This document shows, in pieces, positions 53,048 through 62,067 of a DNA stretch of 64,000 nucleotides (position 1 is its first letter; every line of letters begins with the position of its first letter). A model generated the notes under the pieces. The model saw nothing but the letters and a program-made list of their open reading frames with translations, ran no database searches and was not told the DNA's origin. This DNA comes from an uncultured Desulfomonile sp. (lineage in GTDB: Bacteria; Desulfobacterota; Desulfomonilia; Desulfomonilales; Desulfomonilaceae): contig CAJBEZ010000108.1 in assembly GCA_903952205.1 (NCBI GenBank), positions 47,762 through 111,761 on the forward strand. The letters are read 5' to 3'. Both the position numbers and the translations under genes were made by a program.

Positions 53048-55668
53048 TGATCAAACTTCCAAAATTTCTTAAGCGAATGATCTTTAGGGGTCACAGTGGT
53101 CCTGAAGACCCATCAAGTGTTCAGGGACTTCGAGACGCTTTCGCTCATCGCTATCATAATTTCAAGCTACTTCTGACGGCTAACAACAAAGCTCTGGAAA
53201 TTATGACCGACCTGGAAAAAGCGCTCGAAGGTTCCCGGCCATTTGGGATGTCATTCGTCCGCTCACACTGCACAGCAGTTTCTGTAAACGTCTTCAGGAT
53301 AATAAAACATCTGGACGAACTGGCTCCAGGTAAATACAGAGAACTTTACGATTCCTTTAAACAGATTCAGGACAACATCAATTCTTCTTTGGCTTGTAAG
53401 AAAACTTTTGGTGGATCCAAATTGGTCGTGCCTTTATCGGAGGTCACAAGAGATCTTCTCGATGAAGTGGGCGCCAAGATGGCTAATGTCGCCACCATCA
53501 AAAATGAAATTGGTTTGCCTACACCTGATGGTTTCGTAATCTCGGCCAGGGGATATGAGCGGTTTGTGACCCACAATGATCTCCAAGCTGAGATTGATCG
53601 CCGAATACAGGCTACCAACACAGAAGGGATTGACGACCTGTTCCGTCTTAGCGCTGATCTCCAGAACCTCATTCTAGCGGCAAACTTGCCGGAAGATTTG
53701 GAAACCGAAATACTGGAAGCATACAACAAACTCGAAAGGGCTCACGGGCAGAGAATTCGAGTGTCGACCCGCAGCAGCGCGCTCGGGGAAGACTCGTCGG
53801 GAACGTCATTCGCCGGACAGTTTCGCTCCATTCTGAACGTCGGCAAGGAGAGCGTAATCGACTCTTATAAGGACATCGTGGCCAGCAAGTATAGCCTCCC
53901 CGCTATAACCTATCGTCTGAATCGCGGAATTCCGGACGAGGACGTGGCTATGTGTGTTGGTTGCATGGTGATGGTCAACGCAGAAGCCGGTGGAGTAATG
54001 TATTCCTGTAACCCGTTAAATGTCAGGGATAATTCCATCCTCATTAACTCAGTGTGGGGCCTACCCAAAGCAGTGGTTGATGGATCCATAGACCCCGACC
54101 TTTTCATCATTTCCAGTCAAGAGCCATTTGATATTATAAAAAAATCCATAAGGGAGAAGAAACATGAATTCGTGTGTTTTCCTGAGGAAGGAGTTTGCAG
54201 AGATGATGTGACTGGAGAAAAGAGTGGCGCGCCGTCTATATCCGAAAGTCAGGCGCGGGATCTGGCAAAGATGTCCAAGACACTCGAGGATTACTACGGC
54301 GGACCTCAAGACATAGAATGGGCGATTGACCAACAAGGATCAATATTTATTTTGCAGTGCAGACCGCTTCAAGAGGTGGAGTTGCCCCCCTGCAATGTTC
54401 AAATAGATGAGCTAAATGATGGGGAATACGTGATTTTGGCCGCTGGTGGACAAACCGCTGCGCCTGGTGTCGCGTATGGTCCTGTCTACATAGTCAAGAA
54501 CGATGTTGATAAACTAAAATTTGTTCCAGGTTCTGTTCTTGTAACTGCTCAGGCTTTGCCCCGTTGGGCGCCTATGCTAGGCTCAGCGGCTGCGGTCATA
54601 ACCGAAATTGGCGGCATTACAGGCCATCTGGGGAACGTTTCGAGAGAGTTCTCTGTCCCTGCTATTTTTGGACTCTCCGGCGCAACAGAGAAATTCCAGA
54701 GTGGTCAGGAAATAACGGTGGATGCGGACAACCGTCGAGTTTACCTCGGAAAGGTTGACTCTCTGATCGAGATGAAAACCACAAGAAAGAACTTAATGGC
54801 TGGTAGCCCTGTATTTGAAATACTGGAAAAGGTTACCAGACATATCGTGCCACTAAATCTACTCGATCCGGACAGTCATGAGTTTCACCCACGAAAGTGC
54901 GAGACGCTCCACGACATAACTCGATTCTGCCATGAGAAGTCAGTCCATGAAATGTTTAACTTCGGTAAGGAACATCGCTTCTCGGAACGCTCCAGCAAAC
55001 AACTGGTTTGCGATGTTCCAATGCAATGGTGGCTGATCAACCTGGATGATGGATTCAAGCAGGACGTCGAGGGAAAATTTATCCACATCGACAACATTGA
55101 TTCCATACCCATGCTGGCTTTGTGGGAAGGCATTACAGCCGTGCCATGGGAAGGCCCCCCTCCTGTGGACGCTAAGGGATTCATGTCAGTCCTTATGCAG
55201 GCTACTTCAAATCCGGCCCTTGATCCGTCAATGCGCTCAGCCTATTCCGCCCGTAACTATTTTATGATTTCAAAAAATTTTTGCAGCCTTTCTTCGAGAT
55301 TCGGATTCCATTTCTCAACCATCGAGGCGCTTGTAGGGGAAAGAGCTTCAGAGAATTATGTCAGATTTACTTTCAAGGGTGGGGCCGCTGATTTCGCACG
55401 GCGGAGACTGCGAGCTCTCTTCGTGGGAGAAATACTGGAATCTTTCAACTTCGAAGTTGAAATACGGGAGGACAGCGCATTTGCCCGCGCAGAGGGTTTT
55501 GATGCTGAAAACATGCGGGAAAAGCTCAGGATCCTGGGCTACATGATAATCCATACACGTCAGCTTGATATGGTTATGACAAACAACTCGTCCGTCATCA
55601 AATATAAGACCAAGATTCTGGATGAGATCAATGGCAAGGTTATAGTAAATAACAATCACCTGCAGTAA
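53047..55668 (+). CDS. PEP-synthase-like protein without the PEP-binding barrel
   Basis: The 873-residue protein has a helical start (1-130), then the ATP-grasp domain of PEP synthase/PPDK (about 130-445). This domain has LPTPDGFVISARGYERF, VSTRSSALGEDSSGTSFAGQ and the DIEWAIDQQGSIFILQCRP end. The phosphohistidine swivel domain (about 455-570) has His527 in EIGGITGHLGNVSREFS, where the usual residue before His is Ser rather than Gly. The C-terminal PEP/pyruvate TIM barrel is absent. Residues 600-873 are an unrecognised domain with a CxxxxH-like ETLHDITRFCHEKSVHEM segment. So it could phosphorylate itself and pass the group to another acceptor; that is inference. The ATP-to-AMP chemistry with this swivel domain is known in PEP synthase and rifampicin phosphotransferase. 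Confidence 0.85.
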   Translation: MIKLPKFLKRMIFRGHSGPEDPSSVQGLRDAFAHRYHNFKLLLTANNKALEIMTDLEKALEGSRPFGMSFVRSHCTAVSVNVFRIIKHLDELAPGKYRELYDSFKQIQDNINSSLACKKTFGGSKLVVPLSEVTRDLLDEVGAKMANVATIKNEIGLPTPDGFVISARGYERFVTHNDLQAEIDRRIQATNTEGIDDLFRLSADLQNLILAANLPEDLETEILEAYNKLERAHGQRIRVSTRSSALGEDSSGTSFAGQFRSILNVGKESVIDSYKDIVASKYSLPAITYRLNRGIPDEDVAMCVGCMVMVNAEAGGVMYSCNPLNVRDNSILINSVWGLPKAVVDGSIDPDLFIISSQEPFDIIKKSIREKKHEFVCFPEEGVCRDDVTGEKSGAPSISESQARDLAKMSKTLEDYYGGPQDIEWAIDQQGSIFILQCRPLQEVELPPCNVQIDELNDGEYVILAAGGQTAAPGVAYGPVYIVKNDVDKLKFVPGSVLVTAQALPRWAPMLGSAAAVITEIGGITGHLGNVSREFSVPAIFGLSGATEKFQSGQEITVDADNRRVYLGKVDSLIEMKTTRKNLMAGSPVFEILEKVTRHIVPLNLLDPDSHEFHPRKCETLHDITRFCHEKSVHEMFNFGKEHRFSERSSKQLVCDVPMQWWLINLDDGFKQDVEGKFIHIDNIDSIPMLALWEGITAVPWEGPPPVDAKGFMSVLMQATSNPALDPSMRSAYSARNYFMISKNFCSLSSRFGFHFSTIEALVGERASENYVRFTFKGGAADFARRRLRALFVGEILESFNFEVEIREDSAFARAEGFDAENMREKLRILGYMIIHTRQLDMVMTNNSSVIKYKTKILDEINGKVIVNNNHLQ

Positions 55669-55779
55669 GTAACTTGCTTATATTTATATGCTCTGATATC
55701 ATTTTCTCATCCTACTTATTTTAAAGTTCACTTATGGGACACATTTAATTAGGAAAATTCATTAAGGGGGGAAGCTGAA

Positions 55780-57309
55780 TTGTTAGCTCAAGTCCATTCT
55801 GGCGCCTTGGTCGGTATAGACGCTCATCCTGTCGAAGTTGAAATTGATGTTTATAACGGATTACCTGCAGTCACGGTTGTAGGTCTCCCGGATAGCGCTG
55901 TTAAAGAGAGCGCCGCAAGGGTTAAATCCGCAATCGTCAACAGCGGTTTTCCGTTCCCCGCCCGTAGAATAACTGTCAATCTTGCTCCTGCGGCATTGAG
56001 AAAAGAAGGATCCGGATTCGACTTGCCTATTGCGATTGGGGTACTGATCGGACTCAATCTGCTACCAACGGAAAGGATGGATGATTACCTGATCGTTGGA
56101 GAACTTTCATTGGACGGTCGGGTCAAGGAAGTTCGGGGAGCGCTTTCACTGGCTCTTGCGGCTCGCGACCTCGGATTCAAGGGTATCATCCTTCCTGAGT
56201 CAAATGCCCCGGAAGCAGCGGTTGTGGATGGCGTAGACACATTGAGTGTGTCAAGTCTAATCACAGCCGCCGGCTTCCTGATGGATCGAGTTGCCATTGA
56301 ACCTTCCAGGCCTAATCCCAATTCCTTGACAACACCTGCCGTGGACTATCCGTTGGATTTTCGAGACATCAAAGGGCAGGAATATGCCAAGAGGGCGGTT
56401 GAAGTGGCGGCCGCAGGGGGTCACAATGTTCTTATGGTTGGTCCACCAGGATCAGGAAAGACCATGCTTTCCCAGAGAATTCCGACGATTCTTCCTGAAC
56501 CGGTATTTGAAGAAGCTTTGCAGACCACCAGAATTTACTCAGCGGCGGGATTGCTGGGAAAAGAAAAATCCATAATGACTAGAAGGCCTTTCAGATCCCC
56601 ACACCATACCGTTTCTGACGCCGGCCTGATAGGCGGTGGCGCTATCCCGCGTCCCGGAGAAGTTTCGTTGGCTCATAATGGTGTTCTCTTCCTGGATGAA
56701 ATGCCCGAATTCAGGAAGAATGTCCTGGAAGTTCTTCGACAACCCATCGAAGACGGTGAAGTGACCATATCCAGAGCGCATCTCGCTATAACGTTTCCAG
56801 CGAGGTTCATGCTCGTAGCCGCAATGAATCCATGTCCTTGCGGTTACAGGGGAGACATGAAACATGAATGTGTCTGCTCAAAACAGACCATCGAGAGATA
56901 CTGGGCCAAAATTTCAGGGCCTCTTTTGGACCGCATTGATATACACATAGAGGTCCCCTCAGTCGAATGGAGAGACCTCACGAGTAAAGAAAACGGCGAA
57001 ACGTCGGAAGAAATCCGGCGACGCGTAAACGCCGCTCGCAGTGTTCAGTTGGACCGGCTCGGACAATACGGTATTTTCTCCAATTCCCAGATGAAATCGT
57101 CATTGACCAGAAAGTTTTGCGTACTGGACCAAACATCCCTCGATTTTCTGGAAAAGGTCGTGGAACGTCTTGGCCTATCGGCACGGGCGTATCACCGAAT
57201 CTTAAAAATAGCCCGGACCATTGCCGATCTGTCGCTTAGCCCTGACATTAGGCCCGAACATGTTTCGGAAGCGGCTCAATATAGGTCACTTGATAGGCGT
57301 TACGACTAA
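55780..57309 (+). CDS. comM: ComM/YifB-family Mg-chelatase-like AAA+ protein
   Basis: The 509-residue protein has the N-terminal ChlI-like domain (VHSGALVGIDAHPVEVEID), the AAA+ domain with GPPGSGKTML and Walker B NGVLFLDEMPEF, a Cys cluster (NPCPCGYRGD...CVC) and the C-terminal Mg_chelatase_C. ComM acts as a branch-migration helicase in natural transformation; the role is unproven in this lineage. The start is TTG 55780, after AGGGGGG; family members begin at this point. Confidence 0.93.
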   Translation: MLAQVHSGALVGIDAHPVEVEIDVYNGLPAVTVVGLPDSAVKESAARVKSAIVNSGFPFPARRITVNLAPAALRKEGSGFDLPIAIGVLIGLNLLPTERMDDYLIVGELSLDGRVKEVRGALSLALAARDLGFKGIILPESNAPEAAVVDGVDTLSVSSLITAAGFLMDRVAIEPSRPNPNSLTTPAVDYPLDFRDIKGQEYAKRAVEVAAAGGHNVLMVGPPGSGKTMLSQRIPTILPEPVFEEALQTTRIYSAAGLLGKEKSIMTRRPFRSPHHTVSDAGLIGGGAIPRPGEVSLAHNGVLFLDEMPEFRKNVLEVLRQPIEDGEVTISRAHLAITFPARFMLVAAMNPCPCGYRGDMKHECVCSKQTIERYWAKISGPLLDRIDIHIEVPSVEWRDLTSKENGETSEEIRRRVNAARSVQLDRLGQYGIFSNSQMKSSLTRKFCVLDQTSLDFLEKVVERLGLSARAYHRILKIARTIADLSLSPDIRPEHVSEAAQYRSLDRRYD

Positions 57310-57426
57310 TACCATTTTGCTGACAGGAGAGTATAGCATTGCGGCGAAACGGTGGGACTTATCGAAGATTTGACGTCCTTGCGTCACTGGTAGTGAAGAT
57401 CCTTCGTCATGCCGGTGTTTACAAGG

Positions 57427-58965
57427 TTACCTTTTCACAAGTGAATCAAGCAAATTCTGATTGATTTCCTTTTTGTCCTTTATGAAATCAGAGAAGATCT
57501 GGATCAATGGCGCGCCGTCCGGGACAATGGTCTTGCCCCTGGCTCCAAGAGTTGTATAGCCATCGCCTCCCGCAAGCAAAAAATCGGTGAGCGCCACAGA
57601 ATAATAATCCTCGCGTCTGAAAGGTTTTGAACCTACTTCCTTGATTTGAAGCTCTCCACCGGATATTTCATGTCTTAGACCGTACGTCTGGAGCTTACCC
57701 CCACTCCTCTCTGGAAGCTCCAGGCTGCGGCGTAAAACCGACTCAATATCCGAGCCCGTTAAGGCCACTTTTGTTACGAGGTTCTGAAATGGGAGGACGC
57801 CATAAATGTCGCGATTAGTTATAGGCCCAATTTTCAATCCGTCCCTGATTGCGCCACCATTTATGAGGCCTGCCTCCGCATTGACGGCTTTCGCCATGAC
57901 ATAGGCTACCAGTATCCCCAACGGATTGGGCGTGGAAGATCTGACAGCGCTGAGACTTCCTTCGAGAGCGATGTCTGATGAACCTATAGTCTCGCTGAAA
58001 AACGGCGCCATCTTGCTACTGTATTTTTGTAGAGTTGATCTGATCCGAGGATCTTCCTCAATGGTCCCATCCAGTTTTATTAGCTGTCCTTTGTAATGTT
58101 CTATACTGCCATCCTTTACATCTACATCGAGTCTCCCAACATACTGGGAATAGGCCCCAGCCTGGCATACGAGAGTATCATCCAGTTTAACCGGTTCAAA
58201 AAGGGCCGTGTGGGAATGACCACCGATGATTACATCAATGCCCGGACACAATAGGCCAAGCTTCTTATCTTTCTCGACTCCCAAATGTGTCAGGGCTATT
58301 ACGAACTTGTCCTTTCCATGTTTTTCAACAATTTCCCGAGCCACATTGGTCGGGTCTGCAAAAACAAGCCCTTTGACGTTCCTGGGATGCGTAAGTTCAG
58401 GAGTATTTTCTGTTGTAAGACCAAAAATGAGTATCCTGCACTTTTTGTCCGGAAGTTTTTCGATAACATAGGGCTTGAAAACCAGATTTCCATCCGCGTA
58501 TCGGATGTTCGCGCTCAACAATGGAAATTTCATGGCAGGCCTAAGGGTTTTTATCAAATTGGATTGATCATAGTCGAATTCATGATTGCCTACGGACATA
58601 GCGGAAAATTTCATGGCATTCATCAGCCTGACTCCAAGTTTTCCTTTGAAAACAGCGGAATAGGCTGTTCCGGTAAACATGTCGCCCGCCAGCAATGTTA
58701 GCGTGGTCCGTCCTTCAAGATCACAGGCTTTTCTGATTCTCTCCATAACCGTCGCGGCTTTTGCAAAGCCGGCGCCTAACACACCGTTACTGTCCTTTGC
58801 CGGACTATAGTGGCCGTGTGTGTCGTTCATGTAGATTATAGTCAGCTTAAGAGAACAGGGAGACTCTTTCGCCCACAATGGCATGTTATTACCGGTAAGA
58901 ACCAACGCGAGAACAAAAAATGTGATCATGTTTCTGAAGGTCTTCCGTATAACATTAGTGATCAT
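57427..58965 (-). CDS. Exported 5'-nucleotidase/UshA-type metallophosphoesterase
   Basis: The 512-residue protein has an N-terminal hydrophobic signal (FFVLALVLTG, cleavage near LWAKE). The metallophosphatase domain follows with IYMNDTHGH, LLAGDMFTG, SVGNHEFDYD, IALTHLG and IGGHSHT, all six metal-site blocks. The 5_nucleotid_C domain lies from about 330 (EAGLINGGAIRDGL, DFLLAGGDGYTTLG). UshA-type enzymes hydrolyse nucleotides or UDP-sugars in the periplasm; the substrate is not decided. It converges with comM. Confidence 0.92.
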   Translation of the reverse strand: MITNVIRKTFRNMITFFVLALVLTGNNMPLWAKESPCSLKLTIIYMNDTHGHYSPAKDSNGVLGAGFAKAATVMERIRKACDLEGRTTLTLLAGDMFTGTAYSAVFKGKLGVRLMNAMKFSAMSVGNHEFDYDQSNLIKTLRPAMKFPLLSANIRYADGNLVFKPYVIEKLPDKKCRILIFGLTTENTPELTHPRNVKGLVFADPTNVAREIVEKHGKDKFVIALTHLGVEKDKKLGLLCPGIDVIIGGHSHTALFEPVKLDDTLVCQAGAYSQYVGRLDVDVKDGSIEHYKGQLIKLDGTIEEDPRIRSTLQKYSSKMAPFFSETIGSSDIALEGSLSAVRSSTPNPLGILVAYVMAKAVNAEAGLINGGAIRDGLKIGPITNRDIYGVLPFQNLVTKVALTGSDIESVLRRSLELPERSGGKLQTYGLRHEISGGELQIKEVGSKPFRREDYYSVALTDFLLAGGDGYTTLGARGKTIVPDGAPLIQIFSDFIKDKKEINQNLLDSLVKR

Positions 58966-59064
58966 ACTTTCCCCTCCAAGTCAGGCGGAATGAACTGATT
59001 TAGCTGGATCCGGCTTTAGAAACAAATGAAATCCATGCTGGGACTGGAAAATAAGGAAGGCTGA

Positions 59065-59142
59065 TGGTCGGGGTGGCCGGATTCGAACCGGCGGCCTCGT
59101 GCTCCCAAGGCACGCGCGCTAACCAGGCTGCGCTACACCCCG
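59065..59142 (-). tRNA. tRNA-Pro (TGG)
   Basis: The minus strand reads CGGGGTGTAGCGCAGCC and ends CACCCCG, discriminator A, and an encoded CCA. The anticodon stem CGTGC/GCACG holds the loop CTTGGGA, giving anticodon TGG. The T loop is TTCGAAT. The D arm has the normal GG pair. Confidence 0.96.
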
Positions 59143-59502
59143 AACATGCTGTTTATAAATCTTTAGCTCAAAAATGGCAAGCCCTGCCGCGTGTGAGGTC
59201 AGAATATCGCCGGCGGACAACCATTGGCTGCCACGCGGAGCAATCTTCCAGCTCAACCAACCCATTGCAGGTGAATATTGACATAGCATGAGCATCATTT
59301 TGAGCCCTGGTAGGAATCTTTCCTGTTTGATTGTGGTTCCCATGAACTATGAAATTCTCTTCCCAGTGGGAAGATTTTTCTGCTCCTCCAAAAAAATCCA
59401 TTACATTTGTCCTTATTTGACACATGTTCGAATTAGAATAGGAAAACTGGCGATTGTGTCATTTCGACCGTCAGGGAGAATCTGTTACTGAGGAGGTAAC
59501 TA
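59143..59502. other. Gap of 360 bases; one doubtful minus-strand frame
   Basis: No secure gene. A minus-strand frame runs from ATG 59425 (or ATG 59401, with AAGGAC before it) to 59168, with protein-like words HGNHNQTGKIPTRAQNDAHA and no recognised family. It ends just before the tRNA-Pro promoter. The right end contains the GAGGAGG site of the next gene. Confidence 0.35.
59152..59180 (-). promoter_or_regulatory. Sigma-70 promoter of tRNA-Pro
   Basis: On the minus strand TTGCCA (59175-59180), a 17-base spacer and TATAAA (59152-59157) lie nine bases before the tRNA 5' end. Confidence 0.65.
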
Positions 59503-60249
59503 TTGAAAGGATATGATGGCGACAATCACATAGACGTCCTGAGAAGCTTTCTCGAGATACCGCTGGGCTCCGCAGATGGCGTGTTCGATCGCTTCCTGGA
59601 AATCCCTGGCGCTATTTATCGTGGTGAGGGGCTGGAACGATTTCTCTATATCAGAGGCGCCAGGAGCAACAAGGTCTTGCTCGTGGCTCATGCCGACACT
59701 TATTGGGATCGCGAATACGGAGACGATCCCGGCCCAGCCCATGAAATAAAGATCGAAAATGGCGAAATCAGGGCAGTCGATGATCAATTTGGACTCGGCG
59801 CTGATGACAGGGCCGGGTGCGCCATGCTCTGGTTACTCAAAGATTTGGGACATTCGCTGCTTGTTACAAACGGCGAAGAACATGGCCAGCAAGGATCGTC
59901 CTGGCTAATGAGTGATAACAAAGACATCGCCGAGGAGATCAACCAGGATCACCAGTTCGTCATTGAATTTGACAGGCGCAATGGCCGGGATTTCAAGTGT
60001 TACGATGTTGGCACTGATAAATTCAGGTCTTATGTCACTGACAAAACCGGCTATACAGAACCCGATCGGGGATCCACCACCGACATAAGAACACTGTGTC
60101 GTGAAGTTACCGGTGTTAACCTCAGCGTCGGCTATTATAACGAACATGGAAACCAGGAACATCTAAATATCGCAGAATGGGAGCACACACTAAATTTGTG
60201 CTGTAGATGGATGACTGAAAGAGAATTACCCGGATTCAGAAAGAATTGA
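59503..60249 (+). CDS. M28/M20-type zinc peptidase-like protein
   Basis: The 248-residue protein starts at TTG 59503 with a strong GAGGAGGT site five bases upstream. The pattern of a dinuclear zinc exopeptidase is visible: His63-x-Asp65 (VLLVAHADTYWD), Asp101/102 (GLGADDRAGC), Glu125-Glu126 (TNGEEHGQQG), Asp157 (VIEFDRR) and His220 near the end (GNQEHLNI). The protein is short for M20/M28 (usually 300-450) and lacks a dimerisation domain, like the compact M28/M42 core. Substrate is unknown. It stands alone in an accessory region. Confidence 0.75.
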   Translation: MKGYDGDNHIDVLRSFLEIPLGSADGVFDRFLEIPGAIYRGEGLERFLYIRGARSNKVLLVAHADTYWDREYGDDPGPAHEIKIENGEIRAVDDQFGLGADDRAGCAMLWLLKDLGHSLLVTNGEEHGQQGSSWLMSDNKDIAEEINQDHQFVIEFDRRNGRDFKCYDVGTDKFRSYVTDKTGYTEPDRGSTTDIRTLCREVTGVNLSVGYYNEHGNQEHLNIAEWEHTLNLCCRWMTERELPGFRKN

Positions 60250-60473
60250 TTTACTCCATGAGCCACTGATCATTTTGTATACGGTTACAGGCTTGCGGAC
60301 ATTAGGGTGGGTAAAATTCCTGTGACTTCCTTCCCCTCCTCTGTCCACAAATCCGGCCTTTTATTGTCGCGAGCAGGTTTTTAACGAGTCGGTAGGCCGG
60401 AGCTTGATATAGCTCGACATGGTAAGAACAATAGGATATATTCCCTGTCATGACCTAAATCATTCCACATACT

Positions 60474-61476
60474 GGAACATATTACAAACAGAGAAGAATT
60501 GCCCCTATTATCAGAGAGATGGTAGAATCAATGCCGGTCGTGGTTATCACCGGCGCACGACAGGTCGGCAAAAGCACCATGCTACGAAATGAGTTTGCCG
60601 ACTATCATTATCTGACACTTGACGACTATGGGGTTCTGGATCAGGCGAGTCTCGATCCCCAGAGTTTATGGCAGGACAAAGACAGAGTCATTATTGACGA
60701 AGCTCAGCGACTTCCTCAAATCTTCCCGGCCATAAAACTTGCACTGGACCGGTCCAACCGTCATAAGCGATTTATTCTTTCAGGAAATGCAGTCGCCTCG
60801 AGCTGTAATTCTCTGGCTGGATGGGTACGTCAAAACATATTTGGAGCGTGATCTTAGGGAGTTGTCCCAGGTCGAATCCTTAATAGATTTCCGTAGGCTC
60901 ATGCAGTGCCTGGCGCTGCGAACGGGCACAATTCTCAATCAGGCTGATGTGGCAAAAGACTGTTCCCTCAGTCACACTACGGCCCACCGTTATATCAGGT
61001 TGCTCGAGGTCTCGAACATTATCAGCCGAGCGCCTGCCTATTATGCAAGCCGGAGCAAGAGGATCGTAAAGTCTCCCAAGATTTTTTTTCTCGACCCGGC
61101 ATTGAGCATTTTCCTGTCCGGGTATACGGACGCTGAATCGCTTCGCAAGAGTCGCGAATTGGGGGGCTATTTCGAGACATTGGTGTATCTGAGCCTCAGA
61201 GGGCTTTGTGAAGTCTTGACGCCTAGAGCGCAGATATATTACTGGCGCACATCGACCAAGCGGGAAGTCGATTTTGTCCTCGAACATGGCCGCAAAATCT
61301 TGCCTGTTGAGGCAAAGATTACCTGGAATCCAACTATTTCCGACGCCAAGAACCTACTGGCATTCATGGAAGAACATCCTCGAGCTTCACAGGGCGTGAT
61401 TGTTCATGGCGGCAACGAGTTATTACGACTTCACTCCAGGATTCTTGCCGTCCCCTGGTGGTGGCTGGACAGGTAA
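60474..61476 (+). pseudogene. DUF4143/AAA_14 ATPase with internal deletion and frameshift
   Basis: The 5' part (frame of 60519) gives VVVITGARQVGKSTML (Walker A) and RVIIDEAQRLPQIFP (Walker B), then RFILSGNA, before leaving the family and stopping at 60851. The 3' part lies in another frame (open from 60739) and gives WLDGYVKTYLERDLRELS, the SLSHTTAHRYIRLLE helix-turn-helix and the C-terminal nuclease-like DUF4143 end (EVDFVLEHGRKILPVEAKI). Intact proteins have about 100 more residues between SG and the YVKTYLERDL block. The join therefore combines a deletion with a frame change. No ATG precedes the conserved RIAPIIREM start. It is probably non-functional. Confidence 0.8.
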
Positions 61477-62067
61477 ACCCGTTTGAAAACCTGTTTGAGA
61501 TACATGTGACCTGATCGAACCCGATAGCGCATTTTTGTGATCATCTTCATGATGCGGGCATAACACCCGATGAGTTCAAAAAATTACTGTAAATTATTAA
61601 GTGGTTGGAATGGGACGATCGCTGGGATGTTCGTCGTGATATGATCCCGGCTAGCCACCATCGGAACGGGTCATTTGGAACGCCCAGCCCTATTTTCCCA
61701 CGACGCCGGCATGGGCTATTCTGGTCCTGCCCCTACCGGGGCGTATATGAATTACTCTTGAGAGACTCCCCATTAACCCTGGACAGGGTTTACACATGTC
61801 AGCCCATAGAAACGCTATGGGTGATCATGGACCAGGCAGCGACGCTTGGCGCCACTGCAGAGGTGTAGCAATGGCATTTTTGCTTGTAGCTCTCAAAGAA
61901 GCTCCTGTTACTACACATACCCCAATAAATATATTTACAACAAATTACTAATTAGCTACTATTTTATCAGTTGGCCAATATGTCATAAAAAATGTCACAA
62001 ATATATATGGTTTTAAGTAATATGAAAGATACGATACTAAACTATATATTCAAACGTAGGAGATACG
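61477..62067. other. Gap of about 590 bases with gene debris
   Basis: No secure gene. A 25-codon open stretch ending TAA 61590-61592 reads HLHDAGITPDEFKKLL, which looks like the tail of a small TA-type protein such as HicA, but this is weak. A frame at 61605-61868 (87 residues) has no ribosome binding site or recognised family. Bases 61900-62060 are AT-rich and contain the promoter region of the next gene. Confidence 0.35.
61980..61997 (+). promoter_or_regulatory. Direct repeat ATGTCA x2, candidate operator
   Basis: ATGTCA occurs at 61980-61985 and 61992-61997, 12 bases apart (about one helical turn), about 70-90 bases before the XRE gene. XRE regulators of toxin pairs often bind such repeats to repress their own operon. 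This is a guess from position. Confidence 0.25.

Noticed and set aside
61605..61868. 87-codon frame in the gap after the ATPase remnant
   Set aside because: No ribosome binding site, an unusual composition and no recognised family.
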